Position numbers and translations under genes: made by a program
Shown: piece after piece, positions 24,810-34,002 of the stretch
Layout of the letters: each line of letters begins with the position of its first letter
Position numbering within the stretch: position 1 is the stretch's first letter
Source of the DNA: Demequina soli
GTDB taxonomy: Bacteria > Actinomycetota > Actinomycetes > Actinomycetales > Demequinaceae
DNA: 64,000 bases
Reading direction: 5' to 3'
NCBI RefSeq assembly: GCF_000971195.1
Contig: NZ_BBLZ01000004.1
Location: 248,001-312,000 of the forward strand
Notes under the pieces: model-generated
What the model saw: the letters and a program-made list of their open reading frames with translations, nothing else
The model's database searches: none
What the model was told of the DNA's origin: nothing

Positions 24810-27110
24810 GTGGAGCAGAGAACACGAGGATGGCTCGCCGCTACAGCGGCGGGCGCGACCCTGGTCGCCGGCGCCTTCGGGCCCGCGGCGATCGCCGCGC
24901 CGGCGGACGACACCGCCGACTCGACCAGCGCCGCGGAGTCGCGGCCCGACAACCGACCCGGCCCGCTCACCACCCGCCAGGACGAGCGGCGCAAGGCCGC
25001 GCAGGAGCTGATCCTGTCCGGCGCGGCAAGCCCCGACGAGGATGGCGTCGTGGCGCTGGCCGCGGACGGCGAGAAGGACAAGTACTACCAGACGGCCGTC
25101 ACGGGCACGGGCCAGGTCTTCACGATCCTGGCCGAGTTCGGCGATCAGGGCAGCGGCAAGCTGGGCAACGTCCCGGGCCCGCTGCACAACGAGATCCCCG
25201 AGCCGGACCGCTCGGTCAACAACAGCACGCACTGGGTCTCGGACTTCAACCAGGGCTACTACACCGACCTGTTCTTCGGGTCCGGCGAGTCCTTCGCGGA
25301 CTTCTACTCGAAGCAGTCGTCAGGCAACTACACGGTCGACGGCGAGGTGAGCGACTGGGTGCAGGTGCCCGGCAACGCCTCGACGTACGGCGACAACAGC
25401 GTCGAGGACGACGGCGGCGCGTGGCAGTTCATCGAGGACTCGGGCAACGCCTGGTACGACGCGCAGGTCGCGGCCGGCAAGACCGACGACGAGATCAAGG
25501 CGGAGCTCGCGTCCTACGACGTGTGGGACCGCTACGACTACGACAACGACGGCGACTTCAACGAGCCCGACGGCTACCTGGACCACTTCCAGGCGGTCCA
25601 CGCGGGCGAGGGCGAGGACGCGGGCGGCGGCGCGCAGGGCGACGACGCGATCTGGTCGCACCGCTGGTACGTCAACGCCACCGACTTCGGCCAGACCGGC
25701 CCGACCGTCGACGGCACCCAGGTGAAGTTCGGCGGCGCGCAGATCGGCGACACCGGCTACTGGATCGGCGACTACACGGTCGAGGCGGAGAACGGCGGCC
25801 TCGGCGTGTTCGCGCACGAGTTCGCGCACGACCTGGGCCTGCCCGACTTCTACGACACCGCCGGCGGCGAGAACTCGACGTCCTTCTGGACGCTGATGTC
25901 CAGCGGCTCGTGGCTGGGCGACGGCACCCAGGACATCGGCACCACGCCCAACTACATGGGCCCGTGGGAGAAGATGCAGCTCGGCTGGCTCGACTACACG
26001 ATCGCCGACGCCGAGGGCAGCTACACGCTCAGCCCGGCGGCGGTCCAGGCCGACGGCCAGGCCCAGGCGCTCGTGGTCGACGTCCCCGACGCCGGCATCA
26101 CCAGCACGTACACGACCCCGCTGTCGGGCACGCACGCGTGGTGGACCGGCAGCGCCGACGACCTCAACGCGACGCTCACCCGCACGCTCGACCTCACCGG
26201 CATCAAGTCCGCGACGGTCACGGCCAAGGCCTGGTACGACATCGAGGACGGGTACGACTACCTCTACGCCGAGTACTCGACGAACGGCACGGACTGGACG
26301 CAGCTGGGCAAGCCCGTGTCCGGATCGTCCCGCGACAAGTGGACGACGCTCCGGTACAGCGTGCCCGGCGGCGGCCCCGTCCAGCTCCGGTTCCGCTACC
26401 AGACGGACGGCGGCGTGCACTATGCGGGCGCGTTCCTCGACGACCTCGTCATCAAGAGCGGCGGCACCACCCTCCTGACCGACGACGTGGAGGCCGGCGA
26501 CAACGGCTGGACGCCCGCGGGCGGCTTCGCCCGGTCGACGGGCACCGAGACGAGCATGGGCGACCGCTACTACCTCGTGGAGAACCGCACGTACGTGGGC
26601 TACGACGCCACCCTCGAGCACGGCCCGTACCAGTTCGATGCGGCCTACACCAAGCCGGACCACGTCGAGCACTTCCCGTTCCAGGACGGCATGCTCGTGT
26701 GGGCGGTCGACGAGTCCTACTCGGACAACAACACCATCGAGCACCCCGGTCACGGCCTGGCACTCCCGGTGGACTCGCACCCGGCGAAGTTCACCTACCC
26801 GGACGGCTCGGCGCCGAGCAACCGCCGACAGCCCTACGACGCCACGTTCGGCCTGCAGGACATCGACACGGTCACGCTCCACAAGGAGGTCCTGGTGGGC
26901 AAGGGCAAGAGCCAGTCGATCGCGACGGTCGGGGCGGTCGGCACGTCCGGCACCCAGACCGCGACGTTCACCGACACCGACCCGAACGCCTACTTCAGCG
27001 GCACCAACCCCCTCGGCGGCGTGATCGTCGCCGGACAGGGCGTGTCCGTGACGGTGACCTCGCAGGTCACGGGAGGCGCGATGACGGTCGACGTGGTCAA
27101 CCCGTCGTAG
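24810..27110 (+). CDS. secreted M6-family metalloprotease (immune inhibitor A-like)
   Basis: A 766-residue exported zinc protease. The signal peptide (GWLAATAAGATLVAGAFGPAAIAAP) is followed by a ~75-residue propeptide, then the M6 catalytic domain, with zinc motif FAHEFAHDLGLPDFYDT (HExxH plus downstream ligand) near residue 340. After it come carbohydrate-binding or MAM-like beta domains (YAEYSTNGTDWTQLGKPVSG, YAGAFLDDLVIKSGG). GTG 24810 follows AAGGAG by about 6 nt; the open frame upstream lacks a ribosome site. It should degrade extracellular proteins. The repeated Gly-Asp-Asn segments suggest calcium binding. The 215 bp upstream hold a TTGACA (24672-24677) but no clear partner -10. Confidence 0.9.
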   Translation: MEQRTRGWLAATAAGATLVAGAFGPAAIAAPADDTADSTSAAESRPDNRPGPLTTRQDERRKAAQELILSGAASPDEDGVVALAADGEKDKYYQTAVTGTGQVFTILAEFGDQGSGKLGNVPGPLHNEIPEPDRSVNNSTHWVSDFNQGYYTDLFFGSGESFADFYSKQSSGNYTVDGEVSDWVQVPGNASTYGDNSVEDDGGAWQFIEDSGNAWYDAQVAAGKTDDEIKAELASYDVWDRYDYDNDGDFNEPDGYLDHFQAVHAGEGEDAGGGAQGDDAIWSHRWYVNATDFGQTGPTVDGTQVKFGGAQIGDTGYWIGDYTVEAENGGLGVFAHEFAHDLGLPDFYDTAGGENSTSFWTLMSSGSWLGDGTQDIGTTPNYMGPWEKMQLGWLDYTIADAEGSYTLSPAAVQADGQAQALVVDVPDAGITSTYTTPLSGTHAWWTGSADDLNATLTRTLDLTGIKSATVTAKAWYDIEDGYDYLYAEYSTNGTDWTQLGKPVSGSSRDKWTTLRYSVPGGGPVQLRFRYQTDGGVHYAGAFLDDLVIKSGGTTLLTDDVEAGDNGWTPAGGFARSTGTETSMGDRYYLVENRTYVGYDATLEHGPYQFDAAYTKPDHVEHFPFQDGMLVWAVDESYSDNNTIEHPGHGLALPVDSHPAKFTYPDGSAPSNRRQPYDATFGLQDIDTVTLHKEVLVGKGKSQSIATVGAVGTSGTQTATFTDTDPNAYFSGTNPLGGVIVAGQGVSVTVTSQVTGGAMTVDVVNPS

Positions 27111-27133
27111 ACGGCGTTCCACCCGGCACGATG

Positions 27134-27168
27134 CGGCGGGCCCGTTCCCCTCGGGGGCGGGCCCGTCG
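27134..27168. terminator. bidirectional GC hairpin
   Basis: CGGCGGGCCCG (27134-27144) pairs with CGGGCCCGTCG (27158-27168) with one G·T pair. An inner CCCC/GGGG extends the stem. It fills the gap between the M6 protease stop and the convergent dehydrogenase stop. Confidence 0.7.
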
Positions 27169-28110
27169 TCACGCGAGTCGGCGGAGGGGCTCGCCGGCCG
27201 CCCACGCGGCGATCGCCTCGACCGCCTGCGGGTAGAACACCCGGTAGGTGCCGTCCGTGACGTAGCCCAGGTGCGGCGTGAGCACCGTGCGCGGCGCCGA
27301 GCGCAGCGGGTGGTCCGATGGCAGCGGCTCGGCGTCGTACACGTCGATGCCGGCGCCGGCGATGCGTCCCGAGTGCAGCGCGGCCACCAGGGCGTCGGTG
27401 TCGACGAGCGGCCCGCGCGAGGTGTTGACGAGGATCGATGTCGGTCGCATCGACGCGAGCTCCCCGGCCCCGACGATCCCCCTGCTGCGGTCGCTCAGCT
27501 TGTAGTGGACCGTCACGACGTCCGCGGTGGAGAACAGCTCCTCCTTCGCGACGGCCCGCACGCCCGCCTCCGCGGCCCGCGCCGAGTCGAGCCGCTGGCT
27601 CCACGCGACCACGTCCATCCCGAAGGCGAGGCCGACCCGTGCGACCGCGGTGCCGAGACGCCCGAGCCCCACGATCCCGAGGCGCCGCCCCGCAAGGTCG
27701 CCGCCGACGGTGGACTGCCACCCGCCGGCACGCATGCGGGCGTCCTCGGCCGGGATGTGGCGCAGCACGGCCAGGATGAGCCCCCACGCGAGCTCGGGCG
27801 TGGAGGTCGCCGGCGACTCCGTGCCGCACACGACGATGCCGCGCTCGCGCGCGGCGTCCAGGTCGATCGACGCGTTCGCCATGCCGGTGGTGACGAGCAG
27901 GCGCAGGTCCGGCAGCGCGGCCACCCGTGCCGCGGTGAACGCGGTCCGCTCGCGCATGGCGACCACGACGTCGGCGCCGGCGGCGACCCGGGCGAGGTCC
28001 GCATCGTCCTCGAGGGGACGATGCACGAACTCCACCTCCGCGCCCAGCCTCGCCCAGTCGGCGTAGCCGGCGGCGACCCCCTGGTAGTCGTCCAGCACCA
28101 CGATGCGCAC
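27169..28110 (-). CDS. D-2-hydroxyacid dehydrogenase family protein
   Basis: A 313-residue NAD(P)-dependent dehydrogenase. The Rossmann motif is RLGIVGLGRLGTAVA, and the catalytic triad appears as Arg in ILVNTSRGPLVD, Glu in DVYDAEPLP and His in LTPHLGYV. It reduces 2-ketoacids or oxidises D-2-hydroxyacids; the substrate cannot be set from sequence, though phosphoglycerate dehydrogenase-like members share this pattern. GTG 28110 has GGAGG at 5 nt spacing; the longer open frame upstream is not used. Codons 26-33 contain two inverted copies of GGACGATGC (28001-28024), coding Leu-Glu-Asp-Asp-Ala. Confidence 0.85.
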   Translation of the reverse strand: MRIVVLDDYQGVAAGYADWARLGAEVEFVHRPLEDDADLARVAAGADVVVAMRERTAFTAARVAALPDLRLLVTTGMANASIDLDAARERGIVVCGTESPATSTPELAWGLILAVLRHIPAEDARMRAGGWQSTVGGDLAGRRLGIVGLGRLGTAVARVGLAFGMDVVAWSQRLDSARAAEAGVRAVAKEELFSTADVVTVHYKLSDRSRGIVGAGELASMRPTSILVNTSRGPLVDTDALVAALHSGRIAGAGIDVYDAEPLPSDHPLRSAPRTVLTPHLGYVTDGTYRVFYPQAVEAIAAWAAGEPLRRLA

Positions 28111-28161
28111 GGCAACCTCCTTCGATCGCTCCGCCGCACCGGAGTCTACGGCGCAGATCGG

Positions 28162-28167
28162 TAGAAT
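28162..28167 (+). promoter_or_regulatory. leaderless -10 element (TAGAAT)
   Basis: TAGAAT precedes the GTG at 28175 by 7 nt, without a ribosome-binding site between them. Confidence 0.6.
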
Positions 28168-28174
28168 CGAGCGG

Positions 28175-29707
28175 GTGTCCGAGACCCCCTCCCCCGCCGC
28201 GCGCGAGCACCGCATCGACCCCGACGACCTCGCGACCACGCTGCGCGTGCTGGCCTCGCTGAGCGACGTCGACGAGGACGACCCCGACTTCGCGACCGTG
28301 CGCAACGCGACCGCCGCCATGATCAAGTCCGTCAAGCGCAGCCGCCGACAGGAGCGGCGCGCGGCCATCGCGACCGCCGACAGCGCCGTGGTCGCCGCGA
28401 CGGCGACGGGCGCGGCCGACCGCATCGACGACGAGACGCGCGGGCTGACCCTCGAGGCGCGCGCCGCGACCCCGACCGCGGGCGAGTACCTCAAGCCCCG
28501 CCCCTGCTACATCTGCAAGCAGAAGTACACGCAGGTCGACGCGTTCTACCACCAGCTGTGCCCCGCGTGCGCGGAGACCGGTCACGCCAAGCGCCACGCG
28601 CGCACCGACCTGCGCGGGCGGCGTGCCCTGCTCACGGGCGGCCGCGCGAAGATCGGCATGCACATCGCGCTGAGGCTCCTGCGCGACGGCGCGGACCTCA
28701 CGGTGACCACGCGCTTCCCGCGCGACGCGGTCCGCCGCTTCGCCGCCATGCCCGACGCCGCCGAGTGGCTCCACCGCGTCACGGTGGTCGGCATCGACCT
28801 GCGCGACCCCGCCCAGGTGGTCGCGCTCGCCGACTCCGTGGCGGCGCACGGCCCGCTCGACATCCTCATCAACAACGCCGCGCAGACCGTGCGCCGCTCC
28901 CCGGGTGCGTACGCCCCGCTCGTCGACGCCGAGTCCGTCCCTCTCGCGCACGGGCTGTGGGAGGACGGCCGCGGCCCGCACCTGCTCACGCTCGGACGCA
29001 CCAGCGACGCGCACCCGTTGAGCATCGAGTCCTCCGTGGCGACGCACCCGCTGCTCGCCTCCGCGCACCTCGATGAGCTGGGCGTCGGCGCGGCCGCCGT
29101 CGAGGCTCAGCGCCTCACCGACCTCGCGCTCGCTCCCGGCTCGTCGTCGCTCGAGCGGCTCGCGGACGGATCCGCGATCGACGCGGGCGGGCTGGTGCCC
29201 GACCTCCACGACACCAACTCGTGGATCCAGGCCGTCGGCGACGTCACGCCCCTCGAGCTGCTCGAGGTCCAGCTGTGCAACTCGACGGCGCCGTTCATCC
29301 TCATCAACCGCCTGCGGCCGCAGCTCGCGGCGGCGGCCACCGCATCGTCCACCGGCCGCTCCTACGTGGTGAACGTCTCCGCGATGGAGGGCGTGTTCGA
29401 GCGCGGCTACAAGGGGCCCGGTCACCCGCACACCAACATGGCGAAGGCGGCGCTCAACATGCTCACCCGCACGAGCGCGCGGGAGATGTTCGAGACGGAC
29501 CGGATCCTCATGACCAGCGTCGACACCGGCTGGATCACCGACGAGCGCCCCCACCCCACCAAGGTGCGGCTCGCCGAGGAGGGCTTCCACGCGCCGCTCG
29601 ACCTGGTCGACGGCGCCGCGCGCGTGTACGACCCTGTGGTCCGCGGCGAGGCCGGCGAGGACCTGCACGGGGTGTTCCTCAAGGACTACGCGCCGTCGCG
29701 CTGGTAG
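28175..29707 (+). CDS. SDR-family oxidoreductase with N-terminal zinc ribbon
   Basis: A 510-residue protein with an unusual layout. Residues 1-~105 are helical and charged (SVKRSRRQERRAAIATAD). Residues ~110-135 contain a four-Cys zinc ribbon, CYICKQKY...CPAC. The rest is a long SDR domain with TGGRAKIGMHIALRLLRDGADL as nucleotide loop and LDILINNAAQTVRR. The catalytic helix reads HPHTNMAKAALNML, so the Lys is kept but Tyr is not at its normal place. An insertion of about 100 residues follows the NNAA motif. Related large SDRs exist in actinobacteria and eukaryotes; the substrate is unknown. GTG 28175 is probably leaderless. Confidence 0.8.
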   Translation: MSETPSPAAREHRIDPDDLATTLRVLASLSDVDEDDPDFATVRNATAAMIKSVKRSRRQERRAAIATADSAVVAATATGAADRIDDETRGLTLEARAATPTAGEYLKPRPCYICKQKYTQVDAFYHQLCPACAETGHAKRHARTDLRGRRALLTGGRAKIGMHIALRLLRDGADLTVTTRFPRDAVRRFAAMPDAAEWLHRVTVVGIDLRDPAQVVALADSVAAHGPLDILINNAAQTVRRSPGAYAPLVDAESVPLAHGLWEDGRGPHLLTLGRTSDAHPLSIESSVATHPLLASAHLDELGVGAAAVEAQRLTDLALAPGSSSLERLADGSAIDAGGLVPDLHDTNSWIQAVGDVTPLELLEVQLCNSTAPFILINRLRPQLAAAATASSTGRSYVVNVSAMEGVFERGYKGPGHPHTNMAKAALNMLTRTSAREMFETDRILMTSVDTGWITDERPHPTKVRLAEEGFHAPLDLVDGAARVYDPVVRGEAGEDLHGVFLKDYAPSRW

Positions 29708-29752
29708 CCCACGCCCGGCCGGGAATACCGCCGCCACCGGCTACGCTCTTTT

Positions 29753-29766
29753 GTTGACACTTCAAC
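29753..29766. promoter_or_regulatory. candidate operator (GTTG-N6-CAAC) before the LLM operon
   Basis: GTTGACACTTCAAC forms a small dyad 28 bp before the LLM gene. Its first ten bases GTTGACACTT are identical to 40059-40068 beside the MarR gene, so one regulator may bind both. TTGACA could also serve as a -35. Confidence 0.45.
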
Positions 29767-29794
29767 TACCCGCCACGAGTGAGGAGCAGGCGCC

Positions 29795-30847
29795 ATGAGC
29801 ACGCCCGCGCAGCCGGTCCAGTTCGGCGTCGAGACCTTCGGCGACCTGCCGCTGCACGACTCGGGCGAGCCGATGTCGCACGCCGCGTCGATCCGTCAGG
29901 TGGTCGAGGAGGCGGCGCTGGCCGACAAGGTCGGCATCGACGCGGTCGCGCTCGGCGAGCACCACCGCCCCGACTTCGCGATCTCCTCCCCCGAGATGGT
30001 GCTCGCGGCGATCGCGTCGCGCACCGAGCGGGTGACGCTCGGGTCGGCCGTGACGGTGCTGTCCTCGGACGACCCGGTGCGCGTGTTCCAGCGCTTCTCC
30101 ACCCTCGACGCCGTCTCGGGCGGCCGCGCCGAGGTGATCCTGGGCCGCGGTTCGTTCACGGAGTCGTTCCCGCTGTTCGGCTACGACCTCGCCGACTACG
30201 AGGTGCTCTTCGAGGAGAAGCTCGAGCTGTTCACGCGCCTGCTGACCGAGCGCCCGGTCACGTGGGAGGGCACCACGCGCGCCCCGCTGCACGAGGCGGA
30301 CCTGTACCCGAAGACCGACTCGGGCTCGCTCACCACGTGGGTGGGCGTGGGCGGCTCCCCCGAGTCCGTCGTGCGCACCGCCCGTCACGGCCTGCGCCTC
30401 ATGCTCGCGATCATCGGCGGCGACCCGGGTCGCTTCGCGCCGTACATCGACCTCTACCGCCGCGCGGCGGACCAGTTCGGCACCACCGCCCACCCGGTCG
30501 GCATGCACAGCCACGGCTTCATCGCGCCCACCGACGAGGAGGCGCGCGAGTCGTACTTCCCGGGCTACAAGGCGATGCGCGACCGCATCGGCGCCGAGCG
30601 AGGCTGGCCGGCCATGACGCGCGCCCAGTTCGACGCCGAGGTGGTGCACGGGTCGCTGTACGTGGGCTCGCCCGAGACGGTCGCCGCGAAGATGGCCGCG
30701 GCCATCGGCGCCCTCGGCGTCGGCCGCTTCGACTTCGTGTACACCGGCGGGGGCGCGATGCCCGCGTCGTCCCGCCTGCGCGCGGTCGAGCTGTTCGGCA
30801 CCGCCGTGATCCCGCGCGTGCGCGAGCTGCTCGCGGACGCCGCATGA
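29795..30847 (+). CDS. LLM-class flavin-dependent oxidoreductase (luciferase-like monooxygenase)
   Basis: A 350-residue TIM-barrel flavin enzyme. Family marks are [11 protein letters not shown] at the start, the [31 protein letters not shown] segment, [36 protein letters not shown], and the C-terminal [10 protein letters not shown]. These enzymes use reduced FMN or F420 to oxidise or reduce small organics. ATG 29795 follows GTGAGGAG. The next gene overlaps by 4 nt (ATGA) and encodes a dinucleotide-binding protein, so the pair is likely a monooxygenase plus its reductant supplier. A dyad shared with the MarR locus lies just upstream. Confidence 0.88.
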   Translation: MSTPAQPVQFGVETFGDLPLHDSGEPMSHAASIRQVVEEAALADKVGIDAVALGEHHRPDFAISSPEMVLAAIASRTERVTLGSAVTVLSSDDPVRVFQRFSTLDAVSGGRAEVILGRGSFTESFPLFGYDLADYEVLFEEKLELFTRLLTERPVTWEGTTRAPLHEADLYPKTDSGSLTTWVGVGGSPESVVRTARHGLRLMLAIIGGDPGRFAPYIDLYRRAADQFGTTAHPVGMHSHGFIAPTDEEARESYFPGYKAMRDRIGAERGWPAMTRAQFDAEVVHGSLYVGSPETVAAKMAAAIGALGVGRFDFVYTGGGAMPASSRLRAVELFGTAVIPRVRELLADAA

Positions 30848-31515
30848 GCGAGATCCGCACGCTCGGCATCCTCGGCGCGGGCAAGCTCGGCCTCGTGCTC
30901 GCGCGCCTCGCCGTCGCGGCCGGCTACGAGGTCACGCTCGCGGGCTCGGGCGACCCCTCCCGCATCGCGCTGACGGTCGACGTCCTCGCGCCCGGCGCGC
31001 GGGTCGCGACGGCCGATGCGGTGGCCGGCGCCGCGCACGCCGTCATCCTCGCGCTGCCGCTCGGCAAGCACCGCACCGTTCCCGCGGCGGCGCTCGAGGG
31101 CCGGCTGGTGGTCGACGCGATGAACTACTGGTGGGAGGTGGACGGCGTCCGCGACGACCTCACGGACCCGCGCACCACGTCCTCCGAGACGGTCGCCGCG
31201 CACCTGTCGGGCTCGCGCCTGGTCAAGGCGTTCAACCACATGGGCTACCACGACCTCGACGAGGGCCCCCGGCCCGCCGGCGCGGCCGACCGGCGCGCGA
31301 TCGCGCTCGCCGGCGACGACGCGGACGCGGTGGCCTCCGTCGCGCGCCTCATCGACGCGCTCGGCTTCGACGCCATCGCGATCGGCGTGCTCGCCGAGGG
31401 GCGCCACCTCCAGCCGGGCGCCCCCGCGTTCGGCGCCAACGTCGGCGCGGACGCGCTGCGCGACCTGGTCGACGCTTCCCGCGCGGAGCCCGCGGACGCG
31501 ACGCGTCCGGCCTGA
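30844..31515 (+). CDS. NADPH-dependent F420 reductase-like / NAD(P)-binding protein
   Basis: A 223-residue Rossmann protein whose ATG overlaps the LLM stop. It starts [25 protein letters not shown], a GxGxxG dinucleotide motif, and continues with [11 protein letters not shown] and [16 protein letters not shown]. These are typical of the F420:NADP oxidoreductase and 6-phosphogluconate dehydrogenase-like 'NADP_F420' family. It probably recycles the cofactor for the overlapping LLM oxidoreductase. Whether F420 or flavin is used is open. No F420 biosynthesis gene is in the window. Confidence 0.82.
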   Translation: MSEIRTLGILGAGKLGLVLARLAVAAGYEVTLAGSGDPSRIALTVDVLAPGARVATADAVAGAAHAVILALPLGKHRTVPAAALEGRLVVDAMNYWWEVDGVRDDLTDPRTTSSETVAAHLSGSRLVKAFNHMGYHDLDEGPRPAGAADRRAIALAGDDADAVASVARLIDALGFDAIAIGVLAEGRHLQPGAPAFGANVGADALRDLVDASRAEPADATRPA

Positions 31516-31606
31516 TCCCGCCCCTCCCGGGGCCGAACCGGCACATTTCCACGCCTGGCGACCCCCCGCATCGTCCCTCGATGCCACGCTCGGGACCTTC
31601 GACGCC

Positions 31607-31612
31607 TACGGT
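31607..31612 (+). promoter_or_regulatory. leaderless -10 element (TACGGT)
   Basis: TACGGT is 6 nt before ATG 31619. A GGACGATGC copy (31568-31576) lies 31 bp further upstream. Confidence 0.6.
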
Positions 31613-31618
31613 TGTCCC

Positions 31619-33496
31619 ATGACCTCCGAGAACGTCGAGACCGACGCCGCTGACGAGCCCACCCAGACCTTCGCCGACCTCGGCCTCGACGGCCCCATCC
31701 TGAAGTCCCTCAAGGCGGTCGGATACGAGACCCCCTCGGCCATCCAGGCCGAGACGATCCCGCTGCTGCTCGAGGGCCGCGACGTGGTGGGCCTCGCCCA
31801 GACCGGCACCGGCAAGACCGCCGCGTTCGCGCTGCCGATCCTCGCGCGCCTCGACAAGGCGCAGAAGGCGCCCCAGGCGCTCGTGCTCGCCCCCACGCGC
31901 GAGCTCGCGCTGCAGGTATGCGAGGCCTTCGAGCGCTACGCCGCCGAGATCAAGGGCGTCCACGTGCTGCCCGTGTACGGCGGCCAGGGCTACGGCGTGC
32001 AGCTGTCGGCGCTGCGCCGCGGCGTCCACGTGGTGGTGGGCACGCCGGGCCGCATCATGGACCACCTCGACAAGGGCACGCTCGACCTGTCCGAGCTCAA
32101 GTACCTGGTGCTCGACGAGGCCGACGAGATGCTCAAGATGGGCTTCGCGGAGGACGTCGAGACGATCCTCGCCTCCACGCCGGCCGACAAGCAGGTCGCG
32201 CTGTTCTCCGCGACCATGCCCGCGACGATCCGCCGCCTGTCGCAGCGCTACCTGAACGACCCGGCGGAGATCACCGTCAAGCGCAAGACGACCACGTCGT
32301 CCACGATCACGCAGCGCTACCTCATCGTGTCCTACCAGCAGAAGATGGACGCCCTCACGCGCCTGCTCGAGGTCGAGAACTTCGAGGCGATGATCGTGTT
32401 CACGCGCACCAAGAACGACACCGAGCAGGTCGCCGAGCGCCTGCGTGCGCGCGGCCTCGCGGCGGCGGCCATCAGCGGCGACGTGGCGCAGGCGCAGCGC
32501 GAGCGCACCATCAAGCAGCTCAAGGACGGCAAGCTCGACATCCTGGTCGCGACGGACGTCGCGGCGCGAGGCCTCGACGTCGAGCGCATCAGCCACGTCG
32601 TGAACTTCGACATCCCGATCGACACCGAGTCCTACGTCCACCGCGTGGGCCGCACGGGCCGCGCGGGCCGCACGGGCGACGCGATCAGCTTCATCACCCC
32701 GCGCGAGCGTCGCCTGCTCACCGCGATCGAGAAGGCCACGCGCCAGCCGCTCACCGAGATGCACTGGCCGTCCGCGGACGAGGTCAACGCGACCCGCCTG
32801 GCGCGCTTCGACGACTCGATCACCGCCGCGCTCGAGCAGTCCGACCGCATCAGCAGGTTCCGCGACATCATCGCCCACTACGTCGAGCACCACGACGTGC
32901 CCGAGGCGGACGTCGCCGCGGCGCTCGCCGTGGTCGCGCAGGGCGAGACGCCGCTGCTGCTCGACCCGGCCGACGAGCCGCGCCGGCAGACGTTCGCCCC
33001 CGACCGCCGCTCGCGGGATGACCGTGGGGACGATGCGCGGGGCGGCCGGGACGACCGCGGCGGTCGCGCGTCGCGCGGCCCGGGCGAGGGCTTCACCGCG
33101 TACCGCATCGAGGTGGGCAAGCGTCACAAGGTCGAGCCGCGCCAGATCGTGGGCGCGCTCGCGAACGAGGGCGGCTTCTCACGCGGCGACTTCGGCAAGA
33201 TCACGATCCTGCCCGAGTTCTCCCTGGTCGAGCTGCCGTCCACGCTGCCGCCGTCGGCGCTCGAGCGCCTGCGCGGCACCCGCATCTCCGGTCGCCTCAT
33301 CGAGATCCGTCCCGACTCGGGCCGGCGCGAGCAGCGCGGCGGGTCGCGGGGCGGCTACGGCGACCGCGACGGCGGTTCCCGCGGGGGGTCGCGCGGCGGC
33401 TACGGAGACCGTGATCGCGGCGGACGTGACGATCGCGGCGGACGTGACGACCGGGGCGGGCGCGACGACCGCGGGTCGCGCAAGCCGCGCTGGTAG
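31619..33496 (+). CDS. deaD: DEAD-box ATP-dependent RNA helicase (DeaD/CsdA type)
   Basis: A 625-residue RNA helicase. The Q motif region (TFADLGLDGPILKSLKAVGYETPSAIQ) is followed by AQTGTGKT (Walker A), LVLDEADEML (DEAD), the SAT motif in LFSATMP, and HRVGRTGRAGR (motif VI). Residues ~480-565 are a DbpA-type RNA-binding domain (FTAYRIEVGKRHKVEPRQIVGALANEGGF). The tail is an Arg/Gly/Asp repeat region with iterated GGRDD and RGGYGDRD units that would bind RNA non-specifically. It acts in ribosome assembly, mRNA decay and cold adaptation. The start has no Shine-Dalgarno and a TACGGT box 6 nt away, so it is leaderless. Confidence 0.92.
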   Translation: MTSENVETDAADEPTQTFADLGLDGPILKSLKAVGYETPSAIQAETIPLLLEGRDVVGLAQTGTGKTAAFALPILARLDKAQKAPQALVLAPTRELALQVCEAFERYAAEIKGVHVLPVYGGQGYGVQLSALRRGVHVVVGTPGRIMDHLDKGTLDLSELKYLVLDEADEMLKMGFAEDVETILASTPADKQVALFSATMPATIRRLSQRYLNDPAEITVKRKTTTSSTITQRYLIVSYQQKMDALTRLLEVENFEAMIVFTRTKNDTEQVAERLRARGLAAAAISGDVAQAQRERTIKQLKDGKLDILVATDVAARGLDVERISHVVNFDIPIDTESYVHRVGRTGRAGRTGDAISFITPRERRLLTAIEKATRQPLTEMHWPSADEVNATRLARFDDSITAALEQSDRISRFRDIIAHYVEHHDVPEADVAAALAVVAQGETPLLLDPADEPRRQTFAPDRRSRDDRGDDARGGRDDRGGRASRGPGEGFTAYRIEVGKRHKVEPRQIVGALANEGGFSRGDFGKITILPEFSLVELPSTLPPSALERLRGTRISGRLIEIRPDSGRREQRGGSRGGYGDRDGGSRGGSRGGYGDRDRGGRDDRGGRDDRGGRDDRGSRKPRW

Positions 33497-33508
33497 CAGG
33501 TATGACGC

Positions 33509-33540
33509 GCGAGGGCGCCGTGGCTACGCGGCGTCCTCGC
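33509..33540. terminator. bidirectional hairpin between convergent genes
   Basis: GCGAGGGCGCCG (33509-33520) pairs with CGGCGTCCTCGC (33529-33540), one G·T pair, 8-nt loop. The right arm covers the stop and last codons of the convergent SRPBCC gene. Confidence 0.7.
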
Positions 33541-33949
33541 AGCGGTGCTTGAGGCCGTTCGCCTCGTTGTGCAGGTACTCGTCCGTGAGCCCCCGGTACA
33601 GGCGGCCCACCATGGGGCCGAGGAACCCGTGCTGCTCGATCGAGAGCGCGACGTGCGCTCCCCCGTCGGGCAGCGGCTCGATCCGGTGCATGGCCGTGGT
33701 CCGCAGGCCCGGACGGGCCGCCTCCCAGGTGAAGGAGCTGCCGGGGATCACCTCGGTCACCACGTACTCGGCGTCCGCGAGCCGGGGCTGCGTGACCTTC
33801 GCGTGGCTACCGACACGGAGCGGCCCGTGGTCCGGCCTCGTCACCGAGGTGACGGTCGGGGTCCACTCCGGCCACAGGTCGACGTTGCTCAGCACCGCCC
33901 AGACCCGGTCCGGGGGCGCCGCGACGTCGAACTCGACGGTCTGGCTCAC
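33524..33949 (-). CDS. SRPBCC domain protein
   Basis: A 141-residue START-like protein: TVEFDVAAPPDRVWAVLSNVDLWPEWTPTVTSV is the classic N-terminal strand-helix, followed by GSHAKVTQPRLADAEYVVTEVIPGSSFTWEA and the C-terminal helix VGRLYRGLTDEYLHNEANGLK. It probably binds a hydrophobic ligand or acts like a polyketide-cyclase-fold protein; no substrate can be named. GTG 33949 is selected over the long upstream frame. A GACAAT box ends 6 nt before it, which again suggests leaderless translation. Its 3' end forms half of the shared terminator. Confidence 0.75.
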   Translation of the reverse strand: MSQTVEFDVAAPPDRVWAVLSNVDLWPEWTPTVTSVTRPDHGPLRVGSHAKVTQPRLADAEYVVTEVIPGSSFTWEAARPGLRTTAMHRIEPLPDGGAHVALSIEQHGFLGPMVGRLYRGLTDEYLHNEANGLKHRCEDAA

Positions 33950-34002
33950 CCGGCGATTGTCGCGCCGCTCCGCGCCGGTCGCGAGCGCTGGCGCGAACGT
34001 CG

